A stretch of DNA of 64,000 nucleotides. Origin: Phlebotomus papatasi. Taxonomy: Eukaryota; Arthropoda; Insecta; Diptera; Psychodidae. The DNA lies in contig NC_077222.1 of NCBI RefSeq assembly GCF_024763615.1, positions 109,587,417 to 109,651,416 of the forward strand. Reading direction: 5' to 3'. This document shows positions 45,655 to 55,546 of this stretch, one piece after another. The notes under the pieces were generated by a model, which did no database searches, had not been told where the DNA came from, and saw nothing but the letters and a program-made list of their open reading frames with translations. The number at the start of each line of letters is the position of its first letter. Position 1 is the stretch's first letter. The translations under genes were made by a program, and so were the position numbers.

Positions 45655-45765
45655 TCAAATGCTTTTTTATTCATTTTTTAAAAATGTATTAAAAATATTT
45701 CAGAGGAAATAAATACGATAAATTATCTGCAAGGTTCTAAGCAACACTCCTTAAAAGGAACTTAA
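45655..45765 (-). mobile_element. MITE family U, copy 3, second part (minus)
   Basis: TTATTCATTTTTTAAAAATG then TATTAAAAAT, AATAAATACGATAAATTATC and TTCTAAGCAACACTCCTTAA match the reverse of about 55655-55740. Confidence 0.7.
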
Positions 45766-46141
45766 AGAAAATCAAATTGGCGCTTAGGGTCGAATGACAG
45801 GGAATTCTTTGACACTTTTGTCAAAATGTTGAAATTTATTCAATGTATCTAATAAAATGTAAGTAATATGATGTTTTTTCACTAATATACTTCTTCGATA
45901 AGGATAAGTGTTCAAATTTCGTATTTCAAATGGTAGAAAGTAGGGTGTCAATAGGTGCTAAGACGAATTCTTAAAGTGTCAATAATTAGTGTTCCTTTCA
46001 CTCTACGTGCAACCCATGTTACGTCCGTAATATGATGTATGCCTAAATTTGATAGAGTTACCCTAATGATTTCAGTGTTGATCCCTTCATCGTTTCCCTT
46101 ACTTAAAAGTTTTCCTAACTCAAGTTTTCCATAAATAGCTT
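45766..46141. other. No gene recognised
   Basis: Nothing recognised. Confidence 0.4.
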
Positions 46142-46362
46142 TAGAATAAGATGGGGTAATTCGGAATCATGTCAAATTTGGAATTTTGAGATTTTCTCAC
46201 TGTTTCAGAAGGTCAAAACAAGAAAAGAAAACCAAGAAGAAGTACAAGACTTTTTATTCGAGAGTAACCTCTTCGTCGTTTTTTCTTTTTACCATTTAAA
46301 TCTGATAGGAAATCTTAAAGTTCCGAATTAGACATGATTCCAAATTACCTCATCTTAGCCTA
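46142..46362. mobile_element. MITE family O, copy 3 (best copy)
   Basis: Ends TAGAATAAGATGGGGTAATTC and CCAAATTACCTCATCTTAGCC then TA. The interior has GAATTTTGAGATTTTCTCACT then GTTTCAGAAGGTC in the left arm and CTTAAAGTTCCGAATTAGAC in the right arm, plus CAAGAAGAAGTACAAGAC facing its partial inverse CTTCGTCG. The left 75 bp are the building block of the tandem array at 50.4-51.3 kb. Confidence 0.8.
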
Positions 46363-47689
46363 AATCATTTTAAATAGTTTTTAGAATAATGAAAACCAAT
46401 TTTTCAACATTTCACGATAAATAATTATTGCCATTGTAACTAAAAATAAGGCATTTGTCTCTTTGCCTTTCAACGGATGAATAAACTATTTGAATTGTCT
46501 ACCAAAAATTGAGTTAATGCACAACCTTGAGAAGCATACAAATTATATTTATTTGGCATCAATGCAGAAACGATGCACAAAAAAAAGTGTGAAAGAATTA
46601 TGATTGAGAGAAATAAATAAATTTAACATGGGAAATATTCAAGGTATACACACCCGGTATTATTTGCTGAGGTGAGAGATATTTGTGCAAAGTAAAAAGA
46701 AAAATAAAGAAAAAACTACTACAAAGAATTGGCATGATTCTTGCATTTTGCATCGAAAGTTCTTCATATAGTAAACACACCTGTTCATGTTGAATGAAGA
46801 AACACTCTCGAGTTCTCATCTTCCATGCACATTTAATTTATGTGCACCAACCAAGTGAATTATTAATGCAGTTCTGTGTTTTTTTTTCTCTTTCTTGATA
46901 ATTGTTGCAAATACCAAATACAGAAATTCCAATGAAGATATTGAAAATTACCGAGAGTGAGATGAATTCCCGGATTTTCACTGACATTTTCAACATTTTC
47001 TTGTAACACACCAAAAATAGATGCGTGAATTAATCCATAATTTTTACCATTAACTATTTTGTATTTTATAAGTAATTATAAATTACTGTTTCAGAGATTC
47101 CACAAATTGACACATGCTACATATTTGATACAATGATTTTTTACCGCTTTCCCCTTGCTCCTCAATATTTACCTTTTTTAATAATTTATAAATTAAGTTA
47201 TGTATGAGTATTAAGAAAATGTCGCCAAACACGTTAAGCGGATTTCCACCAAATGATCAAGTCTGGTTTGGTTCGTATGTGCGTAATTATACTAATCGCG
47301 TGTGCAACTCTTTTTACTCATATTCCCTCTATATTGATTTTTTTTTTAATCAAATGCATTCACAATTCTAAAATGCTATATACTCGGTGGTAAATATAAT
47401 GCGTACCCGAACGCAAGGCGCTAGAGAAACTTTAAGTGTATTAAACTAAAAGAAAAAAAAGTACCGAGACAGCGGCATTGGATAGATATTGCATAATAGC
47501 CTATTGGTGTAGGTACAGGAATAAATTAATCAGCAGAATATCGACGAATTTAATCTAAAATTTTAAATTTTTCACGCTCTGCGTGAAATATTGCAAGTGT
47601 GAATGAAGCAAGTTCCGCATTTTCTTCAGCCACTGTGCTACTTTAGAGAAAATTTTCCAAAGAGGTGGAGGTTTGAGACTATCAATTTT
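46363..47689. other. No gene recognised
   Basis: The 73-codon minus-strand frame at 46598-46819 shows no domain. No repeat ends were found. Confidence 0.35.
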
Positions 47690-47900
47690 ATCGATTAGAA
47701 AATATAATTGATTTTAACCGATTTGTAAATTACTCAAAATATCGGTTTAAATATTTTAAAAGTAATGCAATTGGATTTTAGATTAAAAAAAACCGATTCG
47801 TTATCGGTTCATAACCGATTGAAAAAGGTTTAAAGGTGTCTGAAATTCCAAGACCTTTCCAACAAACCCAAACATAACCCCAATCGTTCAAGAAATATGA
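47690..47900. repeat. Family Z-related repeat
   Basis: AACCGATTTGTAAATTACTC, ATCGGTTTAAATATTTTAAAAG, TTATCGGTTCATAACCGATTG and AATTCCAAGACCTTTCC correspond to blocks at 1390-1695. TCGGTTCATAACCGA is a palindrome with a short spacer. Confidence 0.55.
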
Positions 47901-48226
47901 TCTCTAAAAACGATTTAAAATCTTATTTTGAAAAAATGTTATTAGGACCATTAGGACAGATTCAACGATATTTTCGTTTATTCTCATAAAAACAAGAAAA
48001 TGTTCTTTAAAAATAAAATCATTATAAAGCTCTAAACTTTGTAGAGGAAAGCACGTTACCTTCGGACGATTTGTGCTTCGTACAAATCATTTTTTTCAAT
48101 GTGTTATAAAAGAATTTGGCCCATTATAATATTATATTTTAATACCTTATCCAATTCCTCAAATTTTCAGAAAAGAGCTTTAGGTGAAATTCATAAGGAA
48201 CATAGAGAAAAAATTGTCCGAAGCTT
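47901..48226. other. No gene recognised
   Basis: The 62-codon plus-strand frame at 48099-48287 runs into MITE A and is not a gene. Confidence 0.35.
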
Positions 48227-48454
48227 CACTGAGAAAAAAAAGAGGGTGCGATTAACATTTTTTCCTCATAACTTTAACACTTTTTAGGTATAAAAATATA
48301 TCAACATTTTTTAATGTTAATTTTACACCTTTTTAAGGATAAAATTAAAATGAAAAAGGACTAATTTAACCCCTAATACACCTAAAAAGGGTAATACTTA
48401 GGGTAAAATTAACATTTCCGGAATGTTATTTTAACTTTTTCAGATTTCTCTGTG
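48227..48454. mobile_element. MITE family A, copy 3
   Basis: Starts CACTGAGAAAAAAAAGAGGG and ends TTCAGATTTCTCTGTG. Contains the full order of blocks seen at 840-1092, including ACCCCTAATACACCTAAAAA, and is 228 bp. The right end has one mismatch. Confidence 0.85.
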
Positions 48455-49224
48455 TTGAGTCATCCGAAATGTATAGCGGCTAACCCCTATTTAATTCTTT
48501 TTTTTTAATTATGGAATACTTCACGATCCTATGATTTTCAGTTGTCAGATTTACGATATTTTTAACGAGAATATCTATTTCGTAAAGTGAAGATTTTGTA
48601 GTGTATTCGATGAGCTCTTGAATGAAAAGCTCACTAACTTGATTTTTCCAGTTCTGAAACCAACTCTCTTCCTGAGATAAGACGATGCATTCAAAAGGAC
48701 TCATAATAATAAGTTCTGACAGAGAGCATCTCCAACAAAGTCGATAATGTGAGCCACTTGAGAACAGTGAAGTGCAAAAAAATGTTCATTTTTCATTAGA
48801 ATATCACCATAAATCGTTAACAGGAATGCTGAGAGCTCTGGGAAAATCCCTGGTTACTAAAGCCCTCATTCTTCGCAATTTTCTAACTGGAGCTAAAAGA
48901 TCCATCTTATTTAAATCAGTTTATCTCTATAGAATATTTGTAGGCTTGAGTCATCTTGGTAGTGAAAAAGGGTGTATGATGTAGATTAAGTGAGAACTAG
49001 AGTCCAAAATTCGTATCAGTATTCCACTATGTGATTCCAAATGATTCAAATGTATTCCAAATCAACCGTTCTGTTCCATATTATTCTACCTTAGCAGAAC
49101 AACTTTTCAGGAAAACCATTTAAAGTTGGCAAATTCCTATGCTGCATTTGCATTTTTTTTTTGTTGAAAAAATTGAACATATTGTCACCCGAATAGTATG
49201 GAGTAGAACTGTCACAAAATCTGA
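48455..49224. other. No gene; small inverted repeat only
   Basis: Around 48735-48810, TCGATAATGTGAGCCACTTG then AGAACAGTGAAGTGC and TTCATTTTTCATTAGAATA resemble 6690-6880. The frames at 48480-48704 (minus) and 48772-48984 (plus) are not convincing. Confidence 0.35.
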
Positions 49225-49555
49225 TTCTTTTTCCAACACGATATCCTATTTGGCCCAATTATTCCATTTGCGATTCTGTTTATTCCTGTGTTCGAATTTT
49301 AAATATTGCATTGGCATATTTAGTCGAATGTAAGCACTCGGCCGTCGATAACTGATCGGTCGTAGGTAATTCTAGTGCCATCTATACCACTGTGATGGAC
49401 AATTGATATTGTGATTCCATGTGATTCTGATTCTATTCAATTGATTCTCTTCGAGCTTCTAATAGTATCTTTTGATTGATTCTATGGATTCTATGGACTC
49501 TGACATAAAATGTGTCAGTTCCAACTTGGGTAACTCTTTGGAAATCGGGGATATA

Positions 49556-49700
49556 TAATGTAATGGGGTAATTTGTTACAGAATCTGAATTTTAATTTCG
49601 ACTAATCGTCACTATGTCAAATGGTCAAAGAGAAAAAGAAGACCCCGAAGAAGTGCAAATCCTAACAATAAAGAGTATTACTTCACAGTTAATGCACTTC
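49556..49700 (+). repeat. Family O-derived segment at array start
   Basis: TAATGGGGTAATTTGTTACAG then GGTCAAAGAGAAAAAGAAGACC and CCGAAGAAGTGCAA. This unit keeps interior family O blocks that the later monomers have lost, linking the array to the MITE. Confidence 0.65.
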
Positions 49701-49891
49701 AAAGTTTAAATTTAAATTCCGTTTAAAACTATCCCATAACTCAAAATCTGTCATATTTGATAGAATTTAACTAGAATATGTTATTCGATTGATTTAAATT
49801 TCCTTTAAAGAAGGGTGGCTGAAGTAGGCAAGAGGGTTAAGGTCAAAATATGTGTCCATTTGATTCAAATGTATTCAAAACGTATAAGTTA

Positions 49892-50109
49892 AAGTGCCCT
49901 CAAGTCGACTGGTTCCTCAATTCGACCTGTAGAGTTATTTATTCAATTTATTTATATTAGCACTAATATTTGGCGTATGATCTAACATTAATAGGTCAAT
50001 TATTCCTTGAATAATACGAATCAGTGAAAATTTTATAGAAATTCACCATTAAAATATTCAAATATTGACCACAGGTCAAGTCGAGGAACCAGTCGACTCG
50101 AGGGCACTT
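49892..50109. mobile_element. TA-flanked MITE family P, intact copy
   Basis: A 218-bp element with ends AAGTGCCCTCAAGTCGACTG then GTTCCTCAATTCGACC; the right end is the complement, ending GACTCGAGGGCACTT. TA on both sides. The middle carries TTATTTATTCAATTTATTTA and GTATGATCTAACATTAATAGG. The copy at 28083-28785 has family Q inserted in its centre. Confidence 0.88.
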
Positions 50110-50400
50110 TACCCTAATTTTTTTTATCCCGTATTTCCCAATTATTCCATTAATTGTTCTTTTTATTTTAGTACTCGAATTCCGAGAATTTTAAACTTAG
50201 TCGATGACTGATCGGTCGTAGGCGACTACAGCCTATATGTAGTTGCAGAACGGATGTTGGATTCTGCCATTATATTTAATTTTAAGGTTTCTATTAATGA
50301 CTCTATTTGAATTCCTAATAGAATCTTGTGAGTGATTCAATGGATTCGATGGATTATAGCAGAAAAATGTGTCGATATTGACTTGGATAGCTCTTTGGCA

Positions 50401-50434
50401 GTAGGGGATGCATACTAGACTATGCATCCCCTAC
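50401..50434. repeat. Perfect hairpin, 14-bp stem
   Basis: GTAGGGGATGCATA (50401-50414), CTAGAC as the loop, then TATGCATCCCCTAC (50421-50434). Other monomers of the array carry only the left arm (for example 50952-50966), so the second arm is a local inverted duplication at the array start. Confidence 0.9.
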
Positions 50435-50441
50435 AATGAGA

Positions 50442-51300
50442 TAATTTGTAACAGAATATAAGTTTGAACTTCGAAATGTCCACACTGTTTCAGATGGACA
50501 GAATACGGGAATTAGGATAAAATGTATCGATATAGAAAAATGTATCGATCACAACTTGGGTAATCCTTCAGAAGTAGGGGATGTATACTAGGCATAAATT
50601 TTGTGAACCTGTATAAGATACCTTTCCTAAAGAGTGCAATGGGGTAATTTGTAACAGAATCCAAGTTAAACTTCGATATTTCCGCACTGTTTCAGATAGA
50701 CAGAATACGGGTAGTATTCTGTCGATCGGAATGTATCGATCGGGAAAAGTATATCAATCACAAATTGGATAACCCTTCGGAAATAGGGGATGCATACTAA
50801 GCACAAATGATTTGAACTATTATATTATTCCTAAAGGGTGTAATGGGGCAATTTGTAACAGAATCTAATTTTGAAGTTCGATATTTCCGCACTGTTTCAG
50901 ATAGACAGGAAACGTGTAGTATCAATCACAACTTGGATTACTCTTCGGAAGTAGGGGATGCATACTACGAATAAATTATTTGAACTAAGATATTATTCCT
51001 AAAGGGTGCAATGGGGCAATTTGTAACAAAATCTGCCTTTGAACTCTGTATTTCTGAACCGTTTCAGATAAACAGGATACGGGTACTAGGGTACGATGTA
51101 TCGTTAGGGAAAAAAGTATCGATCACAACTTGGATAATTCCTTGGAAGTAAGAGATGCATACTAGGCGTAAATGATTTAAATCTGTACAAGATACCATTA
51201 CTAAAGGGCATAATGGGGTAATTTGTAACAGAATATATTTAAGTTTGAACTTCGATAGTTCCGCACTGTTTCAGATGGACAGAATACGGGTAGTAGAGAC
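50442..51300 (+). repeat. Tandem array of about 200-bp monomers
   Basis: Five consecutive units. The phase marker TAATTTGTAACA starts at 50442, 50645, 50849, 51017 and 51219, giving periods 203, 204, 168 and 202. Each unit runs: TAATTTGTAACAGAAT, TTTGAACTTCGATATTTCCG, CACTGTTTCAGATAGACAG, GTATCGATCACAACTTGGAT, GAAGTAGGGGATGCATACTA, TTCCTAAAGGGTGCAATGGG. The first two thirds of the marker half equal the left end of MITE family O. The 168-bp unit lacks a TGTATCGAT segment. Non-coding. Confidence 0.88.
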
Positions 51301-51600
51301 CCAATTGAATAAGATCAGTTTATTTTCTGAATACAGAAGTTGGAATTACAGAAAAATCCAGCTAATTCTTATGACATTCTCAGGCATTCCCCAATTTCAG
51401 TTCCGCATAAAATTTGAACATATTCCACGTTGGCTCACGCTAAAACTCTCACCTATCATTAACTCAAAAAAATGTACTATACCATTTTTTCTATTGCTAG
51501 ATCACATAACTGTCTGTTGCCTTAACATGAAATACCCTTCGTGTTTTCATATACTTTGAATATTGAATTTTTTTTCAAACTTTTCAACTGTTTCTTTTTT
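51301..51600. other. No gene recognised
   Basis: The 104-codon frame at 51245-51559 starts inside the last array monomer and has no recognisable domain; I reject it as a gene. Confidence 0.4.
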
Positions 51601-51746
51601 ATTGAGTTTCATCACTTTTTCCTTGACAAGGCAGTCTACCAAGTTGGTACGACATCTTGGCAATCTTCTGCACAGCACTTTGAGATAAAATAAACGAGAG
51701 AAAAGATCGTAATTAGTGATTCATTGCTTGCATTTTCATGTTCCAG

Positions 51747-51909
51747 GTATAAGAAGTGCATCATAAGTATTTGGAAAACGCACGTTGGAAGATATTCAGC
51801 GCACTTACAAATCACTGTGGTGCCACCGACCAGTAGGATGCTGGAAGATGATAGTTACGGTGAATGAGAAATAATGTCACAGCGGAGATGCGGCAAAAAA
51901 GTCCACCAG
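51747..51909 (+). other. Candidate 163-nt exon (weak)
   Basis: Acceptor CATTTTCATGTTCCAG with a pyrimidine-rich tract; donor CCACCAG then GTGAGTG. One frame is open from 51748 to a TGA at 51865 and includes VGRYSAHLQITVVPP, faintly like the last strands of an Ig domain but without the conserved Cys. An overlapping ATG at 51864 opens a second frame (MRNNVTAEMRQKSPP) that runs into the donor. So this could be a coding exon, a 5' exon with a start codon, or chance. The start-codon context is poor. Confidence 0.2.
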
Positions 51910-52262
51910 GTGAGTGATATTATCGATATTATTAATTATTTTCACCAGCGACATTGAGGATTTGAACTTTATGGAAAATTGCAGTTAGCAATTTGCAAGT
52001 AAAAAAAAAAAAAAGAAAACGCATCTTCGCAAATGCTGTCAATCGTTTTGCAAAAGTATTCAAAGAGACAACGACGCGAATATCAATAATGAGAAATGCA
52101 TGCATCCATCTCATTCAGGGGGAAAGTGATAAACAAGAATGTCCATTGGCATTCTATCTATGTTCGTCGCATATGGAAGAGACTCCACAAAGATATTTGC
52201 AATAGAGAAATATCTTCGATGACAAGGTGGAAGGGAAAATAAGAAGAAAAAAAAACACTCAC

Positions 52263-52380
52263 CGATTTTCTACCGATGGTAAACCAGAAGTTGATACCAA
52301 CTGTTGAAAATGTTGTCTAGTTGCATGCAACTTTTGTGAATAACCCAAAAAAACCAGCTTCAATCCAGTTCAATCACATG
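52263..52380 (-). other. Candidate exon 3' part with donor (minus, weak)
   Basis: On the minus strand AAAATCG is followed by GTGAGTG at 52262. One minus frame is open for about 36 codons before the donor (ending TSGLPSVENR). If real, the exon would extend toward the GC-rich block at 53040-53540, which could be its 5' region. No start codon or domain was found. Confidence 0.15.
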
Positions 52381-52439
52381 CAATCCTTAACTCCTTTTTC
52401 CTGATCAAACAATCAGCATAGCACAGCACACTAAAAATT

Positions 52440-53039
52440 TGCAAAAATCCTGGGATTTTCAAAAATTCCTTTTTTTTTCCTCTTGCACAGTTCACAAAAT
52501 CCGAAGAAAGTCTCACTATTTAGTATCGTTCTAGAGATTGCAAATAGTTATTCAGTCACAATTGCCACTAATTTTTAGCTATCACTGAGAGAAAATTTGT
52601 TTTTGAAATCGTAATGTGTTTTAAACTATGTCTGTTTCTCTATATTTTTTATTATGGAAGACTTTCACATTTTTTTTTAAATACAAAATTCGTCTATGAG
52701 AATTTCTGTTTTAGAGGAATTTTTCGATATATTTTTTTTCACAAAAATCACATAATTTACTAAACCAAAGTTGCTGTCTTCAAAAGTAAAATAGAAAAAA
52801 GCACTAGTGCAATTTAACACAAACACATTGGCTTTACGATGGGAGCAATAAATGTTTCAACTTAAAAAAAAAACTTAGTGAAGTAACAGAGGAATTTTCA
52901 ATTATTGCAATTTGTAGTGAAAAATTCAGTATTAGACTTTATGCAGAAAAAGAAACAACACCAATCAGTTCACAAATTAAAAAAAAAATAAATAAATAAG
53001 AAAATATTCTTCTGGGATGCAATCTACGCAATCGATTGA
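52440..53039. other. AT-rich, no gene recognised
   Basis: Many A and T runs; nothing recognised. Confidence 0.4.
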
Positions 53040-53540
53040 CGGAAGAGTCTGGATGGTAGGTACAGTGGCTGCTTCCGGAAATGGGTTGGCAGTGATCGTG
53101 GCTGGATTCTCACGGAAACACACACTCCGCACAGCTTAGAGCTTCACACAACACTCTGCGATCGCTGGGTACCGACGATTGCTGGAGTACCTCCAAACCG
53201 ACTGACCGAGTAATACAGTCAACCAAGAGTGCTGAGCTCCACCGAAGCTCTTGCCAATATTTCCAACACCTGGAGGAGCTCCATATACTCTGTGGCGGAA
53301 CCCGAACTGCGGCCGCAGATGCGATTGTGTGAGACATTCAAGTACTAAGAGTGGCGGTGGGCAACCAACCAGCGCCAAGATCTCCATTCCACCTCAATTT
53401 GGCGAGCCCGGGGTCCGTGGCTGAGACAGAAACTTAATCCATGAACCAACACACTTTTGTATATGTTCGGAACAACTGTTTGTAGCGTGGGACACACACG
53501 GCCAAAGATCACCGGGCGATTCCTCACCTTCCCGGCTAAC
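53040..53540. promoter_or_regulatory. GC-rich block, possible promoter or first exon
   Basis: About 500 bp with clearly higher GC than anything else in the window, including CCCGAACTGCGGCCGCAG and GGCGAGCCCGGGGTCC. Overlapping open frames on both strands are explained by the composition. The position upstream of the minus-strand donor at 52262 would fit a minus-strand 5' region. Alternatives: a GC-rich repeat fragment, or foreign sequence. No core promoter motif can be fixed. Confidence 0.3.
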
Positions 53541-53605
53541 ACTTTAAGTACTTATTATGTTTTTAATAAGTTCCTAATTCAATACCTTAATTTTAAGGTG
53601 TTTTA
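53535..53605 (+). mobile_element. Family T end, TTAAGTACTTATT, copy 1
   Basis: TTCCCGGCTAACACTTTAAG then TACTTATTATGTTTTTAATAAG. The same head, GGCTA(A/G)CAC then TTAAGTACTTATTA, occurs at 57192 and inverted at 56180 and 56945. Confidence 0.5.
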
Positions 53606-53712
53606 CAACATCCGACTAATTAAAAAAAATGTGAAAATGAGTCAAACATTAGCGCTTTTTAGGGAATACCCAAAATACCCAAAATAATATAGCATGCTTT
53701 AGCCTTAACACT

Positions 53713-53862
53713 AATGGCCTCTACACATTGGGAGTATTTTTTTTTTATCAAAAATTGCTTTTTTGAAGGAAATTCCCTGCAGCGTTGTAGGGGGAAACGT
53801 CAAATTTCTGTCAAAAACGCAATTTTTGACGAAAATTGCTTCCAATGTGTAGACGCCTTAAG
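53713..53862. mobile_element. MITE family D, copy 3
   Basis: GGCCTCTACACATTGGGAG at the left and TTCCAATGTGTAGACGCCTTAA at the right, with GTCAAAAACGCAATTTTTGAC inside. Orientation of the inner part is reversed relative to the copy at 9316. Confidence 0.85.
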
Positions 53863-54067
53863 TACTTAATTAAGGCCTTTCAGTCCTGTATTTCAATCGT
53901 ATGTACATTAACTCAAGTCAAAGTGGAAAATTCGGTCTAATCCTTTGTTCTTCAATTTGACTATATTTGAGGTCTTGAAGAAGATCCCATCCAGGATCAA
54001 AACGTTGGCAAAATAAAATCAAATTGAAGAACAAAAGATTAGAGCGAATTTCCCACTTTGACTATTT
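53863..54067. repeat. Short inverted repeat AAGTGGGAAATTCG
   Basis: AAAGTGGAAAATTCGGTCTAATC with TTTGTTCTTCAATTTGA (about 53920-53960) is mirrored by TCAAATTGAAGAACAAA and GATTAGAGCGAATTTCCCAC (about 54017-54056). A foldback of about 140 bp, with GATCCCATCCAGGATC near the centre. Confidence 0.65.
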
Positions 54068-54277
54068 ATGGCTTCGGCACACATTTTAGATCAGGAAAAT
54101 TTCATAAAGTCTGAATTCAAATCCATTTGTTTCTCACACGCTTTGCAATATGTCTATCTCATTCTTTCACACTCTTCTTCTTCTTTTAAACATCACTCAA
54201 AATTAAATTTACCTTAATCGAATTTGGAGTGTGAAAGAATGAGAATTTTCTCGATCTAAAAGATGTGCCAGAGCCAT
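54068..54277. mobile_element. Family S MITE, copy 2
   Basis: Inverted ends ATGGCTTCGGCACACATTTT then AGATCAGGAAAATTTCAT, and ATTTTCTCGATCTAAAAGATGTGCC then AGAGCCAT. The inner part mirrors TTCTTTCACACTC and GAGTGTGAAAGAA. 210 bp. Confidence 0.82.
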
Positions 54278-54440
54278 TAGTTTAGTAGTTAAAGACATTT
54301 AACTACTAAACATTTTTGGTAGGTTTGATAAGCAAAATTGGTAAATTTGGAAGGAGCAAAATTCCAATTAGTAAGTAAAATAGAAAGTTAGTAAGTAAAA
54401 AGTTCAATTGGGGTAAATAAAAAATCAATTTTGGAAAATA

Positions 54441-54703
54441 ATACCTCTAGCACACGTTTTAGATCAGTAAAATTGCATGAAATCAAAATTCGCGTCCTGT
54501 TCTTTATCAAAGGATTTGCATAAGTGTATCTTACTCGTTCAAATGTGAAATTGGGCTGAACTAAATTTAATTTGGTGTAATGTTCAAAAGAAGAAGAATG
54601 TCAAAGAGTAAGATAGACATATTCACATCTTTACAAAAAGAAGGGGATGTGAATTTCGATCACTTGAAATTTTCCTGATCTAAAAGGTATGCCGGCGGGG
54701 GCT
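54441..54703. mobile_element. Family S MITE, copy 3
   Basis: CCTCTAGCACACGTTTTAGATC at the left; TTTTCCTGATCTAAAAGGTATG then CCGG at the right. The inner CCTGTTCTTTATCAAAGGAT and TTTAATTTGGTGTAATGTTC resemble the copy at 37114. Confidence 0.8.
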
Positions 54704-54711
54704 TAAATTCC

Positions 54712-54850
54712 TATGGCTCCGGCACACATTTTAGATCAGGAAAATTTCATGAAGTTAAAATTTGAATCCTTTTCTTTCTCACACGCTTTTCATATGTCTA
54801 TATTATTCTTTCGCACTCTTCTTATTCTTTCAAACATCACGCCAAAAAAA
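54712..54850. mobile_element. Family S MITE, left half
   Basis: ATGGCTCCGGCACACATTTT then AGATCAGGAAAATTTCATGAAG, as in the copy at 54068; the right half is missing. The 63-codon frame at 54713-54904 lies here and is not a gene. Confidence 0.78.
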
Positions 54851-55111
54851 GGCACTTATTTCATGAAAACATCTAAAGATGGCTGCCATTGGATTTCCCT
54901 TTGACAATAATATTTCACTATTTACAAATTTTTGTTTTTTTAATTACATTTTTCATTTTTACATACCATATTTACCAAAGATACTTATCAATTTGTTTCT
55001 GAACGATAATCCGGTGATCATTGGGCGGGAGCAGACTAGCCCAGAATAAAAGTCTTTTCTTCCCAGATCTTTTGGTGCACGAATTTTATTGCTAACAATC
55101 TGCTACAGCCC
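54851..55111. other. No gene recognised
   Basis: Nothing recognised. Confidence 0.4.
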
Positions 55112-55318
55112 TTATACCGGCTTCAATCTTAAGGCTTAACCATATGGCTTAACCGTTATAATTTCTTATCAGTCAAGACATTTTGGAAAACTTAATTTAA
55201 GCTTGAATTATTAAAGACAAATAAATTATTAGATTCTGAAAAAGCAATAAAATTGGCTGCCATTTATGATTCTGAGATCTTTGGGAACTGGGCTAAACCT
55301 CTAGTCTGAAGACCGCTT
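55112..55318 (+). mobile_element. MITE family L, intact copy
   Basis: CCGGCTTCAATCTTAAGGC then TTAACC at the left; GAACTGGGCTAAACCTCTAG then TCTGAAGACCG at the right. Same order of inner blocks as 35050-35248. It is directly followed by an element BB left end. Confidence 0.78.
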
Positions 55319-55319
55319 T

Positions 55320-55405
55320 ACAGGGGTGTCGGGATTATACATATTTTCAGGACCATCAAGAGAATCCGCGCGAATTGACTATATGCATATAGAAAATTTT
55401 CACAA
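55320..55405 (+). mobile_element. Element BB, left end only
   Basis: TACAGGGGTGTCGGGATTATAC then ATATTTTCAGGACC aligns with the left end at 34219 (GTCCCGGTATTATGCACATT). No right end was found downstream. Confidence 0.6.
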
Positions 55406-55546
55406 GCGTAAATCAGATAAACATACTAAATCAAAATTGCCTTGATAGATTTCCATAATTTTTACTTTTAAAAGATTAATCACTAAATGAGTAAAAATCT
55501 TCCGAATTACATCTTACGAATGTTACTTGATTATTTTTTGAGGTTA

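Larger units (their letters stand above)
49225..50440 (+). repeat. Diverged tandem duplication, period about 873 bp
   Basis: Blocks in 49225-49575 recur in order in 50130-50460: CCCAATTATTCCATT, AACTGATCGGTCGTAGG / GACTGATCGGTCGTAGG, TCTATGGATTC, ATGTGTC--T-TTGACTTGG, CTCTTTGG, then TAATTTGTTACAGAAT / TAATTTGTAACAGAAT (49569 versus 50442). A family P MITE (49892-50109) is present only in the spacer. The unit ends in the same sequence that starts the downstream 200-bp array. Confidence 0.65.
51601..52439. other. Least repetitive, most gene-like stretch
   Basis: No repeat-family match was seen. Good splice consensus on both strands (51745-51747 acceptor and 51909-51911 donor on plus; 52262 donor on minus), and several open stretches of 30-60 codons. 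It may be the edge of a real gene, but no conserved domain is visible. Short frames at 51932-52205 are not convincing. Confidence 0.3.
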
